Position numbers and translations under genes: made by a program
Notes under the pieces: generated by a model
Told to the model about the DNA's origin: nothing
The model's input: the letters and a program-made list of their open reading frames with translations, nothing else
The model's database searches: none
Assembly (NCBI RefSeq): GCF_003011965.1
Contig: NZ_PXWG01000058.1
Location: forward strand, 1-38,522
Direction: 5' to 3'
DNA length: 38,522 bases
From: Streptosporangium nondiastaticum
Lineage (GTDB): Bacteria > Actinomycetota > Actinomycetes > Streptomycetales > Streptomycetaceae
Shown here: one piece after another, positions 37,833 to 38,522 of the stretch
How positions within the stretch are numbered: the first letter of the stretch is position 1
Layout: every line of letters begins with the position of its first letter

Positions 37833-38522
37833 GTGCACCCACGTGGAGACGACCGTGACCGGGGCGGCCCTTCCCCCTCCCTGGCCGCGGCCCCCGGCGA
37901 GGAGCTGCGCCGGCTGCGGCAGCAGCGGGGCATGTCGCTGGCCGGGCTGTCCCGGCTCGTGCACTACACCAAGGGCTATCTGAGCCGGGTCGAGACCGGC
38001 GAGAAGCCGATGACCCCGGAGGTGGCCCGCCGCTGCGAGGAGGTCCTCGGGGCGGGCGGCGTGCTGACCCGGCTGGTGCCGGAGCCGGACGGCGGGCGCC
38101 GGACCGCGCGCGGTGGGCTGCTCGAGGTGTGCCCGTACCGCGGTCTGGCGGCCTTCGACGCCGCCGACGCGGGCTGGTTCTTCGGCCGGGACCGGGCGAC
38201 GGCCGCGCTCGTCCGGCAGCTGACCGAGCGCCTGGACGGCTCCGGGCCGACCGCCGTGGTCGCGGCGTCGGGCACGGGCAAGACGTCGCTGCTGCGCGCG
38301 GGGCTGGTGCCCGAGCTGCGCCGCGGCGTGCTGCCGGTGCCCGGGTCGAGCCGCTGGCCGGTGGTGACGATGCACCCGGGCGAACAGCCCGTCGGGGAGC
38401 TCCTGTCCCGGCTGGCGGACGCCACCGCCGCCGACCCGGACCACCTGCGCCGGGCGCTGACCGGCGGCGGGACGGGGGCGCTGGCGCGGGCCGTGCACGC
38501 CGCCCTCAACCGCCGGCCCCGA
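37833..38522 (+). CDS. XRE-nSTAND1 NTPase, 3' end beyond the window
   Basis: The first 230 residues are present, without a stop. Residues 23-80 are an XRE helix-turn-helix (EELRRLRQQRGMSLAGLSRL, HYTKGYLSRVETGEKPMTPE). Next come CPYRGLAAFDAADAGWFFGR, the signature entry of nSTAND1-type NTPases, and a P-loop ASGTGKT (145-151), where GPSGSGKS is usual. Such proteins normally continue into a long helical lid and WD40 or TPR repeats, and are thought to be signalling or conflict-response switches. The start GTG 37833 has GGGGGGA 3 bases upstream. The repeat half cannot be judged here. Confidence 0.8.
   Translation, partial: MHPRGDDRDRGGPSPSLAAAPGEELRRLRQQRGMSLAGLSRLVHYTKGYLSRVETGEKPMTPEVARRCEEVLGAGGVLTRLVPEPDGGRRTARGGLLEVCPYRGLAAFDAADAGWFFGRDRATAALVRQLTERLDGSGPTAVVAASGTGKTSLLRAGLVPELRRGVLPVPGSSRWPVVTMHPGEQPVGELLSRLADATAADPDHLRRALTGGGTGALARAVHAALNRRPR

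Noticed and set aside
37693..37983. Plus-strand 96-codon frame before the NTPase gene
   Set aside because: It overlaps the NTPase start in another frame and has a Cys/Pro/Gly-rich shadow composition; the GTG at 37833 has the better ribosome binding site and domain support.

Overview
The window is about 38.5 kb of very GC-rich DNA with almost exclusively G/C third codon positions, many GTG starts, 1-4 base start/stop overlaps, leaderless-looking genes and hairpin terminators without T-tracts. Together with a mycothiol-dependent dehydrogenase, a DasR-type operator, an actinobacterial HelD helicase and DUF1876, DUF6126 and DUF6542-like small proteins, this indicates a Streptomyces or close relative. 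No rRNA, intact tRNA, complete insertion sequence or CRISPR array was seen.

Layout. 0-5.4 kb: the 5' end of an unknown gene, a small membrane protein, a small exported protein, a secreted GH18 chitinase behind a DasR-type operator, an ECF-like sigma factor overlapping a helical-repeat protein gene, and a leucine-rich-repeat/thioredoxin fusion. 5.4-14.6 kb: an OFA-type transporter with its 37-residue partner, a HelD helicase with a structured leader, an unknown protein, a coupled beta-phosphoglucomutase/GH65 disaccharide phosphorylase pair, and a PatB/MalY-type aminotransferase. 14.6-21.6 kb: cold-shock protein, FemAB/GNAT-like transferase, Cys-rich mini-protein, dienelactone hydrolase, exported protein, LysR regulator, a 13-bp tandem repeat, a mycothiol-dependent formaldehyde dehydrogenase with a glyoxalase II-like hydrolase, and a VOC protein. 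21.7-25.6 kb: a three-gene operon (quinone-oxidoreductase-like, alpha/beta hydrolase, SDR) divergent from a second LysR gene across a 19-bp palindrome.

25.5-28.5 kb is a scar. It holds an intact CYTH protein, a 42-residue protein and a P-loop kinase, interspersed with the C-terminal half of an XRE-type regulator carrying an in-frame TGA, a tyrosine-integrase remnant that has replaced the kinase C-terminus, and a frameshifted phage-tail/contractile-injection tube gene. This looks like the residue of a lost prophage or integrative element. Smaller fragments of a VOC gene (about 21.7 kb) and a PhzF gene (about 32.2 kb) show further decay.

28.5-38.5 kb: a coupled three-subunit molybdenum hydroxylase of the PaoABC/YagTSR type, DUF6126 membrane peptide, alpha/beta hydrolase, ABC exporter pair, DUF1876 protein, a YhgE/DUF3533-like membrane protein divergent from a MarR regulator over an array of GTTG/CAAC half-sites, and the start of an XRE-nSTAND1 NTPase cut by the window end.

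Detoxification and redox functions recur (formaldehyde, aldehydes, quinones, glyoxal-like compounds). Function assignments come from motif recognition by eye; no database search was run.
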